Shown: piece after piece, positions 15,350 to 24,806 of the stretch | Layout of the letters: every line of letters starts with the position of its first letter | Position numbering within the stretch: the stretch's first letter is position 1 | Source: Escherichia sp. E4742 | Lineage (GTDB): Bacteria; Pseudomonadota; Gammaproteobacteria; Enterobacterales; Enterobacteriaceae | Direction of reading: 5' to 3' | Assembly: GCF_005843885.1 (NCBI RefSeq) | Contig: NZ_CP040443.1 | Span: 4,650,001-4,714,000 of the forward strand | DNA length: 64,000 bases | Position numbers and translations under genes: made by a program | Notes under the pieces: model-generated | What the model saw: only the letters and a program-made list of their open reading frames with translations | The model's database searches: none | What the model was told of the DNA's origin: nothing

Positions 15350-16371
15350 AGTTTATTCAGAACAACCGTGAAATCACGGCACTGCTGGCGGTGGTGCTGC
15401 TGTTTGTATTACCCGGTTTTCTCGACCGTCAGTATTTAAGTCTGCAAACGCTGACCATGGTTTATAGCAGCGCACAAATCCTGATCCTGCTGGCAATGGG
15501 CGCGACGCTGGTGATGCTGACGCGCAATATTGATGTTTCGGTAGGCTCAATTACGGGTATGTGCGCGGTGCTGTTGGGGATATTACTGAACGCTGGGTAT
15601 TCACTGCCTGTTGCTTGTGTCGCGACGTTACTGCTCGGCTTGCTCGCGGGATTTTTCAACGGTTTACTGGTCGCGTGGCTAAAGATCCCTGCCATTGTCG
15701 CTACGCTCGGAACATTAGGATTGTACAGAGGCATCATGCTGCTGTGGACTGGCGGAAAATGGATTGAAGGGTTACCCGCCGAACTGAAACAACTCTCCGC
15801 CCCGCTACTGTTTGGCGTATCCGCGATTGGTTGGTTGACGATAATTCTGGTGGCATTTATGGCCTGGCTGCTGGCGAAGACGGCGTTTGGACGCAGTTTT
15901 TATGCCACGGGCGATAATTTGCAGGGCGCTCGTCAATTGGGCGTTCGTACGGAAGCCATTCGGATTGTGGCATTTTCGTTGAACGGCTGCATGGCGGCAC
16001 TGGCGGGGATTGTGTTTGCTTCGCAGATTGGTTTTATCCCCAACCAGACCGGTACCGGGCTGGAGATGAAAGCGATTGCAGCCTGCGTGCTGGGCGGCAT
16101 TAGTTTGCTCGGCGGTTCCGGTGCGATCATCGGTGCGGTACTCGGTGCCTGGTTCCTGACGCAGATCGATAGCGTACTGGTGCTGTTGCGCATTCCGGCA
16201 TGGTGGAATGATTTTATCGCGGGCCTGGTTCTGCTGGCGGTGCTGGTGTTTGATGGACGCCTGCGTTGCGCGCTGGAACGTAATCTGCGGCGGCAAAAAT
16301 ATGCCCGCTTTATGACGCCACCGCTATCCGTTAAACCCGCGTCGTCAGATAAAAAACGGGAGGCCGCGTAA
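15343..16371 (+). CDS. lsrC: AI-2 ABC importer permease LsrC
   Basis: An inner-membrane permease of the RbsC/AraH family, 342 aa with about ten predicted transmembrane helices. The family signature region is near MLTRNIDVSVGSITGM and a glycine-rich stretch reads CVLGGISLLGGSGAIIGAVLG. It pairs with LsrD to form the AI-2 channel. Starts and stops overlap both neighbours (7 bp with lsrA, 1 bp with lsrD), indicating translational coupling. The basic cytoplasmic tail ends DKKREAA. Confidence 0.96.
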   Translation: MLKFIQNNREITALLAVVLLFVLPGFLDRQYLSLQTLTMVYSSAQILILLAMGATLVMLTRNIDVSVGSITGMCAVLLGILLNAGYSLPVACVATLLLGLLAGFFNGLLVAWLKIPAIVATLGTLGLYRGIMLLWTGGKWIEGLPAELKQLSAPLLFGVSAIGWLTIILVAFMAWLLAKTAFGRSFYATGDNLQGARQLGVRTEAIRIVAFSLNGCMAALAGIVFASQIGFIPNQTGTGLEMKAIAACVLGGISLLGGSGAIIGAVLGAWFLTQIDSVLVLLRIPAWWNDFIAGLVLLAVLVFDGRLRCALERNLRRQKYARFMTPPLSVKPASSDKKREAA

Positions 16372-17363
16372 TGCGTATTCGCTACGGTTGGGAACTGGCC
16401 CTTGCCGCACTGCTGGTTATTGAGATTGTCGCATTTGGTGCAATTAACCCGCGGATGTTAGATCTCAATATGCTGCTGTTCAGCACCAGTGACTTTATCT
16501 GCATTGGCATTGTCGCCCTACCGCTGACGATGGTGATTGTCAGTGGCGGGATCGATATTTCGTTTGGTTCGACCATCGGCTTGTGCGCCATTGCATTAGG
16601 CGTACTGTTTCAAAGTGGTGTGCCGATGCCGCTGGCGATTCTTCTGACCTTTCTGCTCGGCGCATTGTGTGGAGTGATTAACGCCGGATTAATTATCTAT
16701 ACCAAAGTTAACCCGCTGGTGATTACGCTTGGCACGCTGTATCTGTTTGCCGGAAGTGCTCTGCTGCTTTCCGGGATGGCCGGAGCGACGGGGTACGAAG
16801 GTATTGGCGGATTCCCGATGGCGTTTACAGATTTCGCTAACCTGGATGTGCTTGGACTCCCCGTTCCGCTGATTATCTTCCTGATATGTCTCCTCGTTTT
16901 CTGGCTCTGGCTGCATAAAACTAATGCCGGACGTAACGTGTTTTTAATTGGACAAAGCCCGCGCGTGGCGCTTTATAGCGCGATTCCAGTTAACCGCACC
17001 TTATGTGCGCTCTATGCCATGACGGGGCTGGCGTCTGCTGTCGCCGCGGTGCTGCTGGTATCGTATTTTGGTTCAGCACGTTCCGATCTCGGTGCGTCGT
17101 TTCTGATGCCCGCCATCACCGCAGTGGTGCTCGGCGGTGCCAATATTTATGGCGGTTCTGGTTCCATTATCGGCACTGCCATTGCGGTTTTATTAGTGGG
17201 ATATTTGCAACAAGGTTTGCAAATGGCAGGAGTGCCAAATCAGGTGTCCAGCGCCCTTTCCGGTGCGCTGCTTATCGTCGTTGTCGTTGGTCGTTCCGTT
17301 AGCCTGCATCGCCAGCAAATTAAAGAGTGGCTGGCGCGTCGGGCCAATAACCCATTGCCATAA
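16371..17363 (+). CDS. lsrD: AI-2 ABC importer permease LsrD
   Basis: The second inner-membrane permease of the AI-2 importer, 330 aa, homologous to LsrC. The matching motifs are VIVSGGIDISFGSTIGL near residue 55 and AVVLGGANIYGGSGSIIGTA near residue 245. About eight to ten transmembrane segments are evident. The gene starts within the lsrC stop and is followed after 11 bp by lsrB. It is intact. Confidence 0.96.
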   Translation: MRIRYGWELALAALLVIEIVAFGAINPRMLDLNMLLFSTSDFICIGIVALPLTMVIVSGGIDISFGSTIGLCAIALGVLFQSGVPMPLAILLTFLLGALCGVINAGLIIYTKVNPLVITLGTLYLFAGSALLLSGMAGATGYEGIGGFPMAFTDFANLDVLGLPVPLIIFLICLLVFWLWLHKTNAGRNVFLIGQSPRVALYSAIPVNRTLCALYAMTGLASAVAAVLLVSYFGSARSDLGASFLMPAITAVVLGGANIYGGSGSIIGTAIAVLLVGYLQQGLQMAGVPNQVSSALSGALLIVVVVGRSVSLHRQQIKEWLARRANNPLP

Positions 17364-17374
17364 AGGATATCTTC

Positions 17375-18397
17375 ATGACACTTCATCGCTTTAAGAAAAT
17401 CGCCTTACTTAGCGCCCTTGGCATTGCCGCAATCTCTATGAATGTGCAGGCCGCAGAGCGTATTGCATTTATTCCCAAACTGGTTGGCGTGGGATTTTTT
17501 ACCAGCGGTGGCAACGGCGCACAACAAGCTGGTAAAGAGCTGGGCGTTGATGTGACCTACGACGGGCCGACAGAACCCAGTGTTTCTGGTCAGGTACAGT
17601 TGATTAATAACTTCGTCAATCAGGGATATAACGCCATTATCGTTTCTGCGGTTTCGCCTGATGGCTTGTGTCCGGCACTGAAACGCGCCATGCAACGTGG
17701 GGTGAAAGTACTTACCTGGGATTCTGACACCAAACCGGAGTGCCGTTCTTACTACATTAACCAGGGAACGCCCGCCCAGTTGGGAGGTATGTTGGTGGAT
17801 ATGGCGGCGCGTCAGGTGAATAAAGACAAAGCCAAAGTCGCGTTTTTCTACTCCAGCCCCACCGTTACGGACCAAAACCAGTGGGTGAAAGAAGCGAAAG
17901 CGAAAATCGCCAAAGAGCATCCAGGCTGGGAAATTGTCACTACGCAGTTTGGCTATAACGATGCCACTAAATCGTTACAAACCGCGGAAGGCATATTAAA
18001 AGCCTATAGCGATCTCGATGTCATTATCGCCCCCGACGCCAACGCCCTGCCCGCTGCCGCACAAGCCGCAGAAAACCTGAAAAATGACAAAGTTGCGATT
18101 GTCGGATTCAGTACGCCAAATGTGATGCGTCCGTATGTAGAGCGCGGCACGGTGAAAGAATTTGGCCTGTGGGATGTGGTTCAGCAAGGCAAAATTTCAG
18201 TTTATGTCGCGGATGCATTATTGAAAAAAGGATCAATGAAAACGGGCGACAAGCTGGATATTCAGGGCGTAGGTCAGGTGGAAGTCTCGCCAAACAGCGT
18301 TCAGGGCTATGACTACGAAGCGGACGGTAATGGCATTGTACTGTTACCGGAGCGCGTGGTTTTCAATAAAGAAAATATCGGCAAATACGATTTCTGA
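17375..18397 (+). CDS. lsrB: Periplasmic AI-2 binding protein LsrB
   Basis: LsrB captures AI-2 in the periplasm and delivers it to LsrCD; it also serves AI-2 chemotaxis through Tsr. It has 340 residues with a Sec signal peptide: basic MTLHRFKKIALL, hydrophobic core, cleavage after NVQA. The mature part is a type I periplasmic binding protein (peripla_BP_4). Family ligand residues can be seen in segments such as VSAVSPDGL, TWDSDTKPE and IAPDANALPAAAQ. It ends in GKYDF. It lies between the permease and processing genes of the operon. Confidence 0.96.
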   Translation: MTLHRFKKIALLSALGIAAISMNVQAAERIAFIPKLVGVGFFTSGGNGAQQAGKELGVDVTYDGPTEPSVSGQVQLINNFVNQGYNAIIVSAVSPDGLCPALKRAMQRGVKVLTWDSDTKPECRSYYINQGTPAQLGGMLVDMAARQVNKDKAKVAFFYSSPTVTDQNQWVKEAKAKIAKEHPGWEIVTTQFGYNDATKSLQTAEGILKAYSDLDVIIAPDANALPAAAQAAENLKNDKVAIVGFSTPNVMRPYVERGTVKEFGLWDVVQQGKISVYVADALLKKGSMKTGDKLDIQGVGQVEVSPNSVQGYDYEADGNGIVLLPERVVFNKENIGKYDF

Positions 18398-18423
18398 TGT
18401 GCATTACTTAACCGGAGTAAGTT

Positions 18424-19299
18424 ATGGCAGATTTAGACGATATTAAAGATGGTAAAGATTTTCGCACCGATCAACCGCAACAAAATATCCCTTTTACCCT
18501 CAAAGGTTGCGGTGCACTGGACTGGGGAATGCAGTCTCGTTTATCGCGGATATTTAATCCGAAAACGGGTAAAACCGTGATGCTGGCCTTTGACCATGGT
18601 TATTTTCAGGGGCCGACTACCGGACTTGAACGCATCGATATAAATATCGCCCCGCTGTTTGAACATGCCGATGTATTAATGTGTACGCGCGGTATTTTGC
18701 GCAGCGTAGTGCCGCCCGCGACTAATAAGCCAGTGGTACTGCGGGCGTCAGGTGCGAACTCTATTCTGGCGGAATTAAGCAATGAAGCAGTAGCGTTATC
18801 GATGGATGACGCCGTGCGCCTGAACAGTTGTGCTGTGGCGGCGCAGGTTTATATCGGCAGCGAATATGAACATCAGTCGATCAAAAATATTATTCAGTTG
18901 GTCGATGCTGGAATGAAAGTGGGAATGCCTACCATGGCAGTCACTGGCGTGGGCAAAGATATGGTGCGCGATCAGCGTTATTTCTCGCTCGCGACCCGAA
19001 TCGCCGCTGAAATGGGGGCGCAAATTATCAAAACCTATTATGTCGATAAAGGTTTTGAACGGATTGTTGCCGGATGTCCGGTACCCATTGTTATTGCTGG
19101 CGGTAAAAAATTACCGGAACGCGAGGCGCTGGAAATGTGCTGGCAGGCTATCGATCAGGGCGCTTCTGGTGTGGATATGGGGCGTAATATTTTCCAGTCA
19201 GACCATCCGGTGGCGATGATGAAAGCCGTACAGGCGGTGGTACACCATAACGAAACGGCTGATCGGGCATATGAACTCTATCTGAGTGAAAAACAGTAA
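18424..19299 (+). CDS. lsrF: 3-hydroxy-2,4-pentadione 5-phosphate thiolase LsrF
   Basis: LsrF degrades the AI-2 signal: it moves an acetyl group from 3-hydroxy-2,4-pentadione 5-phosphate to CoA, yielding dihydroxyacetone phosphate and acetyl-CoA. It has 291 residues with a class I aldolase-like (DeoC/FbaB) TIM barrel. VMLAFDHGYFQGP starts the barrel, the catalytic lysine is expected in the IIKTYYVDKGFER strand, and VIAGGKKLPEREAL binds phosphate. It acts after LsrG in the cytoplasm. The lsrB-lsrF gap is 26 bp, with a GGAGTAAG-type ribosome site. Confidence 0.96.
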   Translation: MADLDDIKDGKDFRTDQPQQNIPFTLKGCGALDWGMQSRLSRIFNPKTGKTVMLAFDHGYFQGPTTGLERIDINIAPLFEHADVLMCTRGILRSVVPPATNKPVVLRASGANSILAELSNEAVALSMDDAVRLNSCAVAAQVYIGSEYEHQSIKNIIQLVDAGMKVGMPTMAVTGVGKDMVRDQRYFSLATRIAAEMGAQIIKTYYVDKGFERIVAGCPVPIVIAGGKKLPEREALEMCWQAIDQGASGVDMGRNIFQSDHPVAMMKAVQAVVHHNETADRAYELYLSEKQ

Positions 19300-19322
19300 C
19301 TGCGGATTTAAGGAGAAGAATC

Positions 19323-19613
19323 ATGCACGTCACACTGGTTGAAATTAACGTTCATGAAGACAAGGTTGACGAGTTTATCGAGGTCTTTCGCCAGAACCAC
19401 CTGGGCTCGGTACAGGAAGAAGGTAATTTGCGCTTCGATGTCTTACAGGACCCGGAAGTGAATTCGCGCTTTTATATTTACGAAGCCTATAAAGATGAAG
19501 ACGCAGTGGCGTTCCATAAAACCACGTCCCACTACAAAACCTGTGTCGCGAAACTGGAACCGCTAATGACCGGGCCGCGTAAAAAACGCGTGTTCAATGG
19601 GTTGATGCCGTGA
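19323..19613 (+). CDS. lsrG: Phospho-AI-2 isomerase LsrG
   Basis: LsrG isomerises phospho-DPD to 3-hydroxy-2,4-pentadione 5-phosphate, lowering the inducer of LsrR. The 96-residue protein is an ABM-superfamily (antibiotic biosynthesis monooxygenase-like) ferredoxin fold dimer. The N-terminal strand is HVTLVEINVHEDKVDEFIEV, and YEAYKDEDAVAFHKTTSHYK carries the conserved Tyr and His. It is the last gene of lsrACDBFG; no obvious terminator separates it from tam, which begins 56 bp downstream. Confidence 0.96.
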   Translation: MHVTLVEINVHEDKVDEFIEVFRQNHLGSVQEEGNLRFDVLQDPEVNSRFYIYEAYKDEDAVAFHKTTSHYKTCVAKLEPLMTGPRKKRVFNGLMP

Positions 19614-19669
19614 GGCGAATTCATCAGTTTTATCTACAATTGGGGTAACGCGCTGACGGGAGTAAAAAA

Positions 19670-20428
19670 ATGTCTGACTGGAACCCCTCTTTATATCTGC
19701 ACTTTGCCGCTGAACGATCGCGTCCGGCGGTGGAGCTGGTTGCCAGAGTGCCGCTGGAGAATGTCGAATACGTTGCCGATCTTGGCTGTGGCCCAGGTAA
19801 CAGCACCGCCCTTCTACACCAACGTTGGCCTGCGGCGAAGATAACTGGCATCGACTCGTCTCCGGCGATGATTGCTGAAGCGCGCAGTGCTTTGCCGGAC
19901 TGCCAGTTTGTGGAAGCGGACATCCGCAGCTGGCAACCGAAACAGGCACTCGATCTGATTTTTGCTAATGCCTCGCTGCAATGGCTGCCCGACCACTACG
20001 AATTGTTTCCTCATCTGGTTTCGTTACTTAATCTCCATGGTGTGTTGGCAGTACAGATGCCAGATAACTGGCTGGAGCCTACCCATGTGCTCATGCGCGA
20101 AGTCGCCTGGGAACAAAACTATCCGGATCGTGGGCGTGAGCCGCTGGCTGGCGTTCATGCTTACTACGATATTTTGAGCGAAGCCGGATGCGAGATTGAT
20201 ATCTGGCGAACCACTTACTATCACCAGATGCCGTCGCACCAGGCGATTATCGATTGGGTGACCGCCACTGGATTACGCCCGTGGTTGCAGGATCTGACTG
20301 AGAGCGAACAGCAGCATTTTCTAACGCGCTACCATCAGATGCTGGAAGAGCAGTATCCACTGCAAGAGAACGGACAGATACTGCTGGCATTTCCGCGTCT
20401 GTTTATTGTTGCACGACGTACGGAGTAA
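19670..20428 (+). CDS. tam: Trans-aconitate 2-methyltransferase Tam
   Basis: Tam transfers a methyl group from S-adenosylmethionine to trans-aconitate, detoxifying an inhibitor of aconitase. It is cytoplasmic, 252 residues, class I methyltransferase. Motif I is VADLGCGPGNST near residue 35, and GIDSSPAMIAEAR is the acidic loop. LIFANASLQWLPDH is motif IV, typical of the Tam/UbiE group. A GGGAG ribosome site precedes the ATG. It follows the lsr operon on the same strand and converges with yneE, whose stop is 4 bp away. Confidence 0.95.
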   Translation: MSDWNPSLYLHFAAERSRPAVELVARVPLENVEYVADLGCGPGNSTALLHQRWPAAKITGIDSSPAMIAEARSALPDCQFVEADIRSWQPKQALDLIFANASLQWLPDHYELFPHLVSLLNLHGVLAVQMPDNWLEPTHVLMREVAWEQNYPDRGREPLAGVHAYYDILSEAGCEIDIWRTTYYHQMPSHQAIIDWVTATGLRPWLQDLTESEQQHFLTRYHQMLEEQYPLQENGQILLAFPRLFIVARRTE

Positions 20429-20431
20429 TTA

Positions 20432-21346
20432 TCACGTCAGCTGGTAATGGCGATCGGGAAGAATTTTCGCTGGAATTTCTGCTTCATCGTTCATCTGTAA
20501 CAGGTCAATTTCAATAGCGTTGCAGATGGCATCCAGTGGTAAATCGTTGTTTTCTGTACCGAACGGATCTTCAAGTTCTTCCGCCAGGCAATCCAGCGAA
20601 ATAAAAGTGTAGGAAATCAGCACAGAGATAAAAGGCGTCATGTAATGCAGGTCCACGACCAGCGCAAACGGCAGCATGATACAAAACAGATAAACGGTAC
20701 GATGCAAAATCAGGGTGTAGGCAAAGGGAATTGGCGTGTAGGCAATGCGCTCGCAGCCTGCCAGAACCGCTGAAATATCATTAAGCCGATCGTTGAAGCT
20801 AATAAACAGAATGTCCGAAAGCTGTCCATTGCGTCGCTGAACCGCCAACCATTCCCCCATTATCAACAAAATACGGTTAGCTGGAGAGTTTGAAGCCAGG
20901 ACTCGCTGAAGATCTTTGGCATTGAGATAATGAGCCAGCACTTCCGCCTGAGGCTGTTTGCGTAATGTCATACGTAAACAGTGGGCGAAGGCGATTTGCA
21001 GTCGGGCAAACTCCCTTACACTTGCCGAATCCGGCAATGTCGTTTTTACCTCACGCAATAATGACCGTGAAGCAATCATCAACTGCCCCCAAAGTTTTCG
21101 TGCTTCAACGTAACGGGCGTAACCGGCATTATTACGAAAACCAAGAAAAATGGCGATGGCGACACCAAGAATGCTGAACGGTGCGAGGGTGAATTTGATG
21201 CCCAAATGCGTGTACCAGGGCAGCATGAAAATAACAGCGATAGAAAAGAGAAAATTGAGTAGTAAGCGCGAGGATATCTTGGATAATACTGAACCGTGCC
21301 AGACAAAAATACGGCGCAGCCAGTGTTGTTGTGGACGAACAATCAT
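20432..21346 (-). CDS. yneE: Bestrophin-family membrane protein YneE
   Basis: Inner-membrane protein of the bestrophin/UPF0187 family, 304 residues from the ATG at 21346 (MIVRPQQHWLRR). The frame is open 17 codons upstream but the shorter start matches the family. Four hydrophobic segments are visible: LLLNFLFSIAVIFMLPW, FSILGVAIAIFLGFR, TVYLFCIMLPFALVVDL and TPFISVLISYTFISLDCLAEELEDPFG. The last is followed by the acidic EDPFG motif characteristic of the family. Bestrophin relatives are pentameric ion channels; the ion carried by this protein is not established. Confidence 0.93.
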   Translation of the reverse strand: MIVRPQQHWLRRIFVWHGSVLSKISSRLLLNFLFSIAVIFMLPWYTHLGIKFTLAPFSILGVAIAIFLGFRNNAGYARYVEARKLWGQLMIASRSLLREVKTTLPDSASVREFARLQIAFAHCLRMTLRKQPQAEVLAHYLNAKDLQRVLASNSPANRILLIMGEWLAVQRRNGQLSDILFISFNDRLNDISAVLAGCERIAYTPIPFAYTLILHRTVYLFCIMLPFALVVDLHYMTPFISVLISYTFISLDCLAEELEDPFGTENNDLPLDAICNAIEIDLLQMNDEAEIPAKILPDRHYQLT

Positions 21347-21515
21347 GGTTATCTTCAGGCGTGGACAAGTCGCCCTATTAAACGTGATTACGATCACATT
21401 CTCAAGACGATACTTACAAATTACCTACAAGCTTACAACATTAACAGTGTGACATATGGCACTTGGTTATGATAAACGGCGTATAGGATGTTGTAACTAA
21501 ATTAGGTTGGTGAAA

Positions 21516-21535
21516 AACCCGGTCGAAACCGGGTT
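21516..21535 (-). terminator. uxaB terminator
   Basis: AACCCGGT-CGAA-ACCGGGTT, an 8-bp stem with tetraloop, is followed by TTTTT on the minus strand, 18 bp past the uxaB stop. Confidence 0.85.
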
Positions 21536-21552
21536 CAGAAGTAACGGTGTTA

Positions 21553-23004
21553 TTAGCACAACGGACGTACAGCTTCGCGCATCCCTTTTTCCAGAATGGA
21601 ATCCAGGTCATTAGCAACCAGTTCGACCAGGCCAGGCACTTGCGTTAGGTCCTGTTCCCAGTGGTCTTTTTCTGCCAGCACAATAGCGACCAGCTCCTGG
21701 GTGTCGATGATACGGTCACGATGCTGGCTCCAGAGTTGCTGATAACGTTCCAGCCAGTGGGCATCATCCTGTACCGGATACTCTTCCCCGTTACGTTCTC
21801 CACGATAGAATGCAATCAATGCCGCTAGCGCGAAGGTCAGTCGGGCCGGAAGTTTACCGTTCACCTTCTGCCCTGCCAGCAGCTGCGGCAGGATGCGGGT
21901 ACGGAACTTGGTCATGCCGTTGAGCGCGATGGAAAGCAGCTGATGCTTAATGTACGGGTTACGGAAACGCCCGGTGACTGCACTGGCGAAAGATTCCAGT
22001 TCATCACGAGGCAAATCCAGTACTGGAATAATTTCTTCGTAGATGGCTTTTTCAACGAATGCGCAAATTTCAGCATCGTTCATCGCTTCACCTACGGTAT
22101 CCAGCCCTGCCTGGAACGCAACTGGCACCAACGCCGTATGCGCACCGTTCAGGATTGCAACCTTACGCTCTTTGTATGGCTTAATATCATCTACAATCAA
22201 TACGTTGAGCGGATATTTGTCCAGACGCAGCTCAGTCGCTAAGGATTTCGGCCCCTGAATAACAAACAGGTAAAAGTGTTCAGCGGTATCGAGGAAACCA
22301 TCGTGATACCCCAGTTCTTCTTCCAGTTTCGCCACTTCATCACGCGGATAACCGGTAACGATACGGTCCACCAGCGTTGAACAGAAGCTGTTAGCCTGAT
22401 CCAGCCATTGAATAAATGCTTCTGGTAGCGCCCACTCCTGCGCGTAGCGCAGCACCAGTTCACGCAGCGCATCGCCGTTATAGTCGATCAGTTCACACGG
22501 GATGATGATCCAACCTTTATCCAGCGCACCGTTGAAATGGCTAAAACGTTCGAACAACAGGCGAGTCAGTTTTGCCGGATAGCTTACCGCTGGCGCGTCA
22601 TCAAATTTGTCGCCTGCATGGTAGCTGATGCCTGCTTCGGTGGTGTTAGAGAAAACAAAGCGCATTTCCGGGTTGTGCGCCAGTTTCAGGAATTCATCGT
22701 ATTCACTGTAGACGCTGATTTCACGATTAACAGAACGAATCAGACGCGCATCGCTAACCGCTTCGCCCTTCTCATTCAAACCACGAATGATGGTGGTATA
22801 CAGACCATCCTGAGTGCTCAGTGACGGCGGGAATGAAGTTTCAATCGGACGAACTACGACCACACCAGAATTCAGATCGGTGTGCTCATTCAGGAGATCA
22901 ATTTGCCAGTCGACAAAGGCACGCAGGAAGTTACCTTCACCAAACTGAATGATACGTTCTGGATACTGTGCACCGGGAAAATCGCGACGATTTAGTGTTT
23001 TCAC
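21553..23004 (-). CDS. uxaB: Tagaturonate reductase (altronate oxidoreductase) UxaB
   Basis: UxaB reduces D-tagaturonate to D-altronate with NADH in galacturonate breakdown. It is cytoplasmic, 483 residues, polyol-specific long-chain dehydrogenase family. The N-terminal Rossmann segment is IIQFGEGNFLRAFVDW, and the catalytic family motif lies in KERKVAILNGAHTALVPVAF (about residue 265-285), including the conserved Lys. Its partners uxaC/uxaA are elsewhere in Escherichia. Two AATTGGTA-N2-ACA motifs upstream (23042 and 23203) are candidate ExuR/UxuR sites. It is a paralogue of YdfI at 42132. Confidence 0.96.
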   Translation of the reverse strand: MKTLNRRDFPGAQYPERIIQFGEGNFLRAFVDWQIDLLNEHTDLNSGVVVVRPIETSFPPSLSTQDGLYTTIIRGLNEKGEAVSDARLIRSVNREISVYSEYDEFLKLAHNPEMRFVFSNTTEAGISYHAGDKFDDAPAVSYPAKLTRLLFERFSHFNGALDKGWIIIPCELIDYNGDALRELVLRYAQEWALPEAFIQWLDQANSFCSTLVDRIVTGYPRDEVAKLEEELGYHDGFLDTAEHFYLFVIQGPKSLATELRLDKYPLNVLIVDDIKPYKERKVAILNGAHTALVPVAFQAGLDTVGEAMNDAEICAFVEKAIYEEIIPVLDLPRDELESFASAVTGRFRNPYIKHQLLSIALNGMTKFRTRILPQLLAGQKVNGKLPARLTFALAALIAFYRGERNGEEYPVQDDAHWLERYQQLWSQHRDRIIDTQELVAIVLAEKDHWEQDLTQVPGLVELVANDLDSILEKGMREAVRPLC

Positions 23005-23041
23005 AATGGGTTCCCTTTTGATTAGTCATACAACCTGTTTG

Positions 23042-23215
23042 AATTGGTACGACAGGTTAGCAAACTTTGATACACTGAACCCCTGTTTTGATCAACTCGC
23101 GGTGAACAATTCACGGTTTTTGGCGAAAAATGTGCTGCTGGTCAAGGTTCCGGAAAGTTAAAGCTTGTAATCATGATTCGCGGTAAAAGTGGGGAATGTT
23201 CAAATTGGTAGAACA
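23042..23215. promoter_or_regulatory. Repeated AATTGGTA-N2-ACA motif upstream of uxaB
   Basis: The motif occurs at 23042-23054 and 23203-23215 in the spacer before uxaB. It resembles the AATTGGTATACCAATT palindrome recognised by the hexuronate regulators ExuR and UxuR, each copy being one half plus a partial second half. Assignment is inferred from the target gene. Confidence 0.45.
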
Positions 23216-23249
23216 AATTAGATGTCCCCCACAAAAACTCGCAAATTTG

Positions 23250-24668
23250 TCAGACAACTTCCTCGCCATAATGCATAGTGCTGGTACGATTTCGCCCGTC
23301 TTTTTTCGAGCGATAAAGACAAGTATCGGCTTCTACCATTAGTTTGTTGAAATCATCTATTAACGTACGAAATGTTGCACTTCCACTTCCGACACCAATG
23401 CTAACCGTCAAGTAAAGCGTTTTTTGTTGCCAGATAAACGGTTGCATTTCTACGCCTTTACGGATTTTTTCCGCCATCAGCAGACCATCCACAGGATTCA
23501 CTGAAGGCACTGCAACCGCAAATTCTTCGCCGCCCATCCGTGCCACCAGCCCCTTATCACCAACTATCTTCTGTATATGCCGGGCAAACACGCTTAAAAC
23601 TTTATCGCCGCATTCATGACCATAGTTGTCGTTTATGCTTTTGAAATAGTCGATATCAAGCAGCATCACCGTCAGATGTTGTGTCTGTTGTAGTGACGGA
23701 TTTTTTAACGCCTCAAAAAGACCTGAGCGCGAGTAAACCTGGGTGAGAAAATCAAAATCGGCACGCAGAGAAACTTGCTTAACCAGCGAATTAATTGCCG
23801 CCACGCTAAAGGAAACCATGATTGGGCAAATTGCCATGGTAGCAATCCCCAGACGAGCGGAGAACATTTGTGGGATAGAGAACGGCGAACCGACGGCGAT
23901 ATCTATCACCGAATTTGCCACCAGCACGATTTCCACCGCTCCCGTCAAAAAAGTCAGCAAACACGTTACCTGCGGGGTATAGCGTACCGCACACCAGATC
24001 AATGCAGGCAATGGGAACGCCAGACTCCCCGCACCGCCAATCACTACCGAGGCAATAACCGATACAATGAGCGCAATAAACGGCATCATCTGTTCTGCTT
24101 TAAAGCGTGGCAACACTCTGGGGATCGCCAGCGTCAACATACACGGAACAATTAACACGCCCGTCGAAAACTGTTCGCTAAACCAGTCAGCAAGTAAGGG
24201 CCAGAAATCCAGACTATCAATACTTACTGAACCAACCGCTCCGACAATTGCGCATAATAATGCGGCTATAAGGCAATAATTAAACAAGCGTAAGGCACTT
24301 ACTGGCTCATACTTATTTTTCCCCAGTCGCTTATCCCTCACCACTAACCGAGCCACGGTCACAATAAACATCATATTGGACAAGTTGATGACCAGTGAAA
24401 CTAAACCCCATTCGGTAGTCATCGCATCATAAGCCAGCATCGCCACGTAACTGATTGCATAGTAATGCAGTCGATTGAGCCAGACATAACGGGCAAAAAC
24501 CCCTGCCATCACACCATTCAGCGGCCAGAAGAGAGAAAGTTCATGAACCAGACGTAACTCTGCGCCAACAAAATAGAACAGCGTGGTTAGCGCAAAAATC
24601 GCGATGCTATTACGTAGCAAATGGCCTTCCAGGAACAAATGGAAAGTTGAGATGGGGTGTACACGCAT
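23250..24668 (-). CDS. dgcF: Diguanylate cyclase DgcF (YneF), MASE1-GGDEF
   Basis: A membrane-bound enzyme that joins two GTP to cyclic di-GMP. It has 472 residues. The first 300 form a MASE1-type sensory membrane domain with about eight to nine hydrophobic helices. The C-terminal GGDEF domain starts at FDFLTQVYSRSGL. MLLDIDYFKSINDNYGHECGD binds nucleotide and metal, and the active loop reads GGEEF, so catalysis should be possible. No RxxD inhibitory site precedes the loop at the usual distance. K-12 annotation often gives a shorter protein of about 315 aa; the frame here is open through the complete MASE1 domain. The signal sensed is unknown. Confidence 0.92.
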   Translation of the reverse strand: MRVHPISTFHLFLEGHLLRNSIAIFALTTLFYFVGAELRLVHELSLFWPLNGVMAGVFARYVWLNRLHYYAISYVAMLAYDAMTTEWGLVSLVINLSNMMFIVTVARLVVRDKRLGKNKYEPVSALRLFNYCLIAALLCAIVGAVGSVSIDSLDFWPLLADWFSEQFSTGVLIVPCMLTLAIPRVLPRFKAEQMMPFIALIVSVIASVVIGGAGSLAFPLPALIWCAVRYTPQVTCLLTFLTGAVEIVLVANSVIDIAVGSPFSIPQMFSARLGIATMAICPIMVSFSVAAINSLVKQVSLRADFDFLTQVYSRSGLFEALKNPSLQQTQHLTVMLLDIDYFKSINDNYGHECGDKVLSVFARHIQKIVGDKGLVARMGGEEFAVAVPSVNPVDGLLMAEKIRKGVEMQPFIWQQKTLYLTVSIGVGSGSATFRTLIDDFNKLMVEADTCLYRSKKDGRNRTSTMHYGEEVV

Positions 24669-24806
24669 TAATTATCTGTCCATACAATTGCAGGCTGCAA
24701 TTATTTTAACGCAATAAGTAAATTCTCATAAAGGATAGCATGTTCACTGGCAGCGGTGACAAATAAAGATATTAATCCGATACGGCTTTGTCGAAATCTG
24801 ACATTC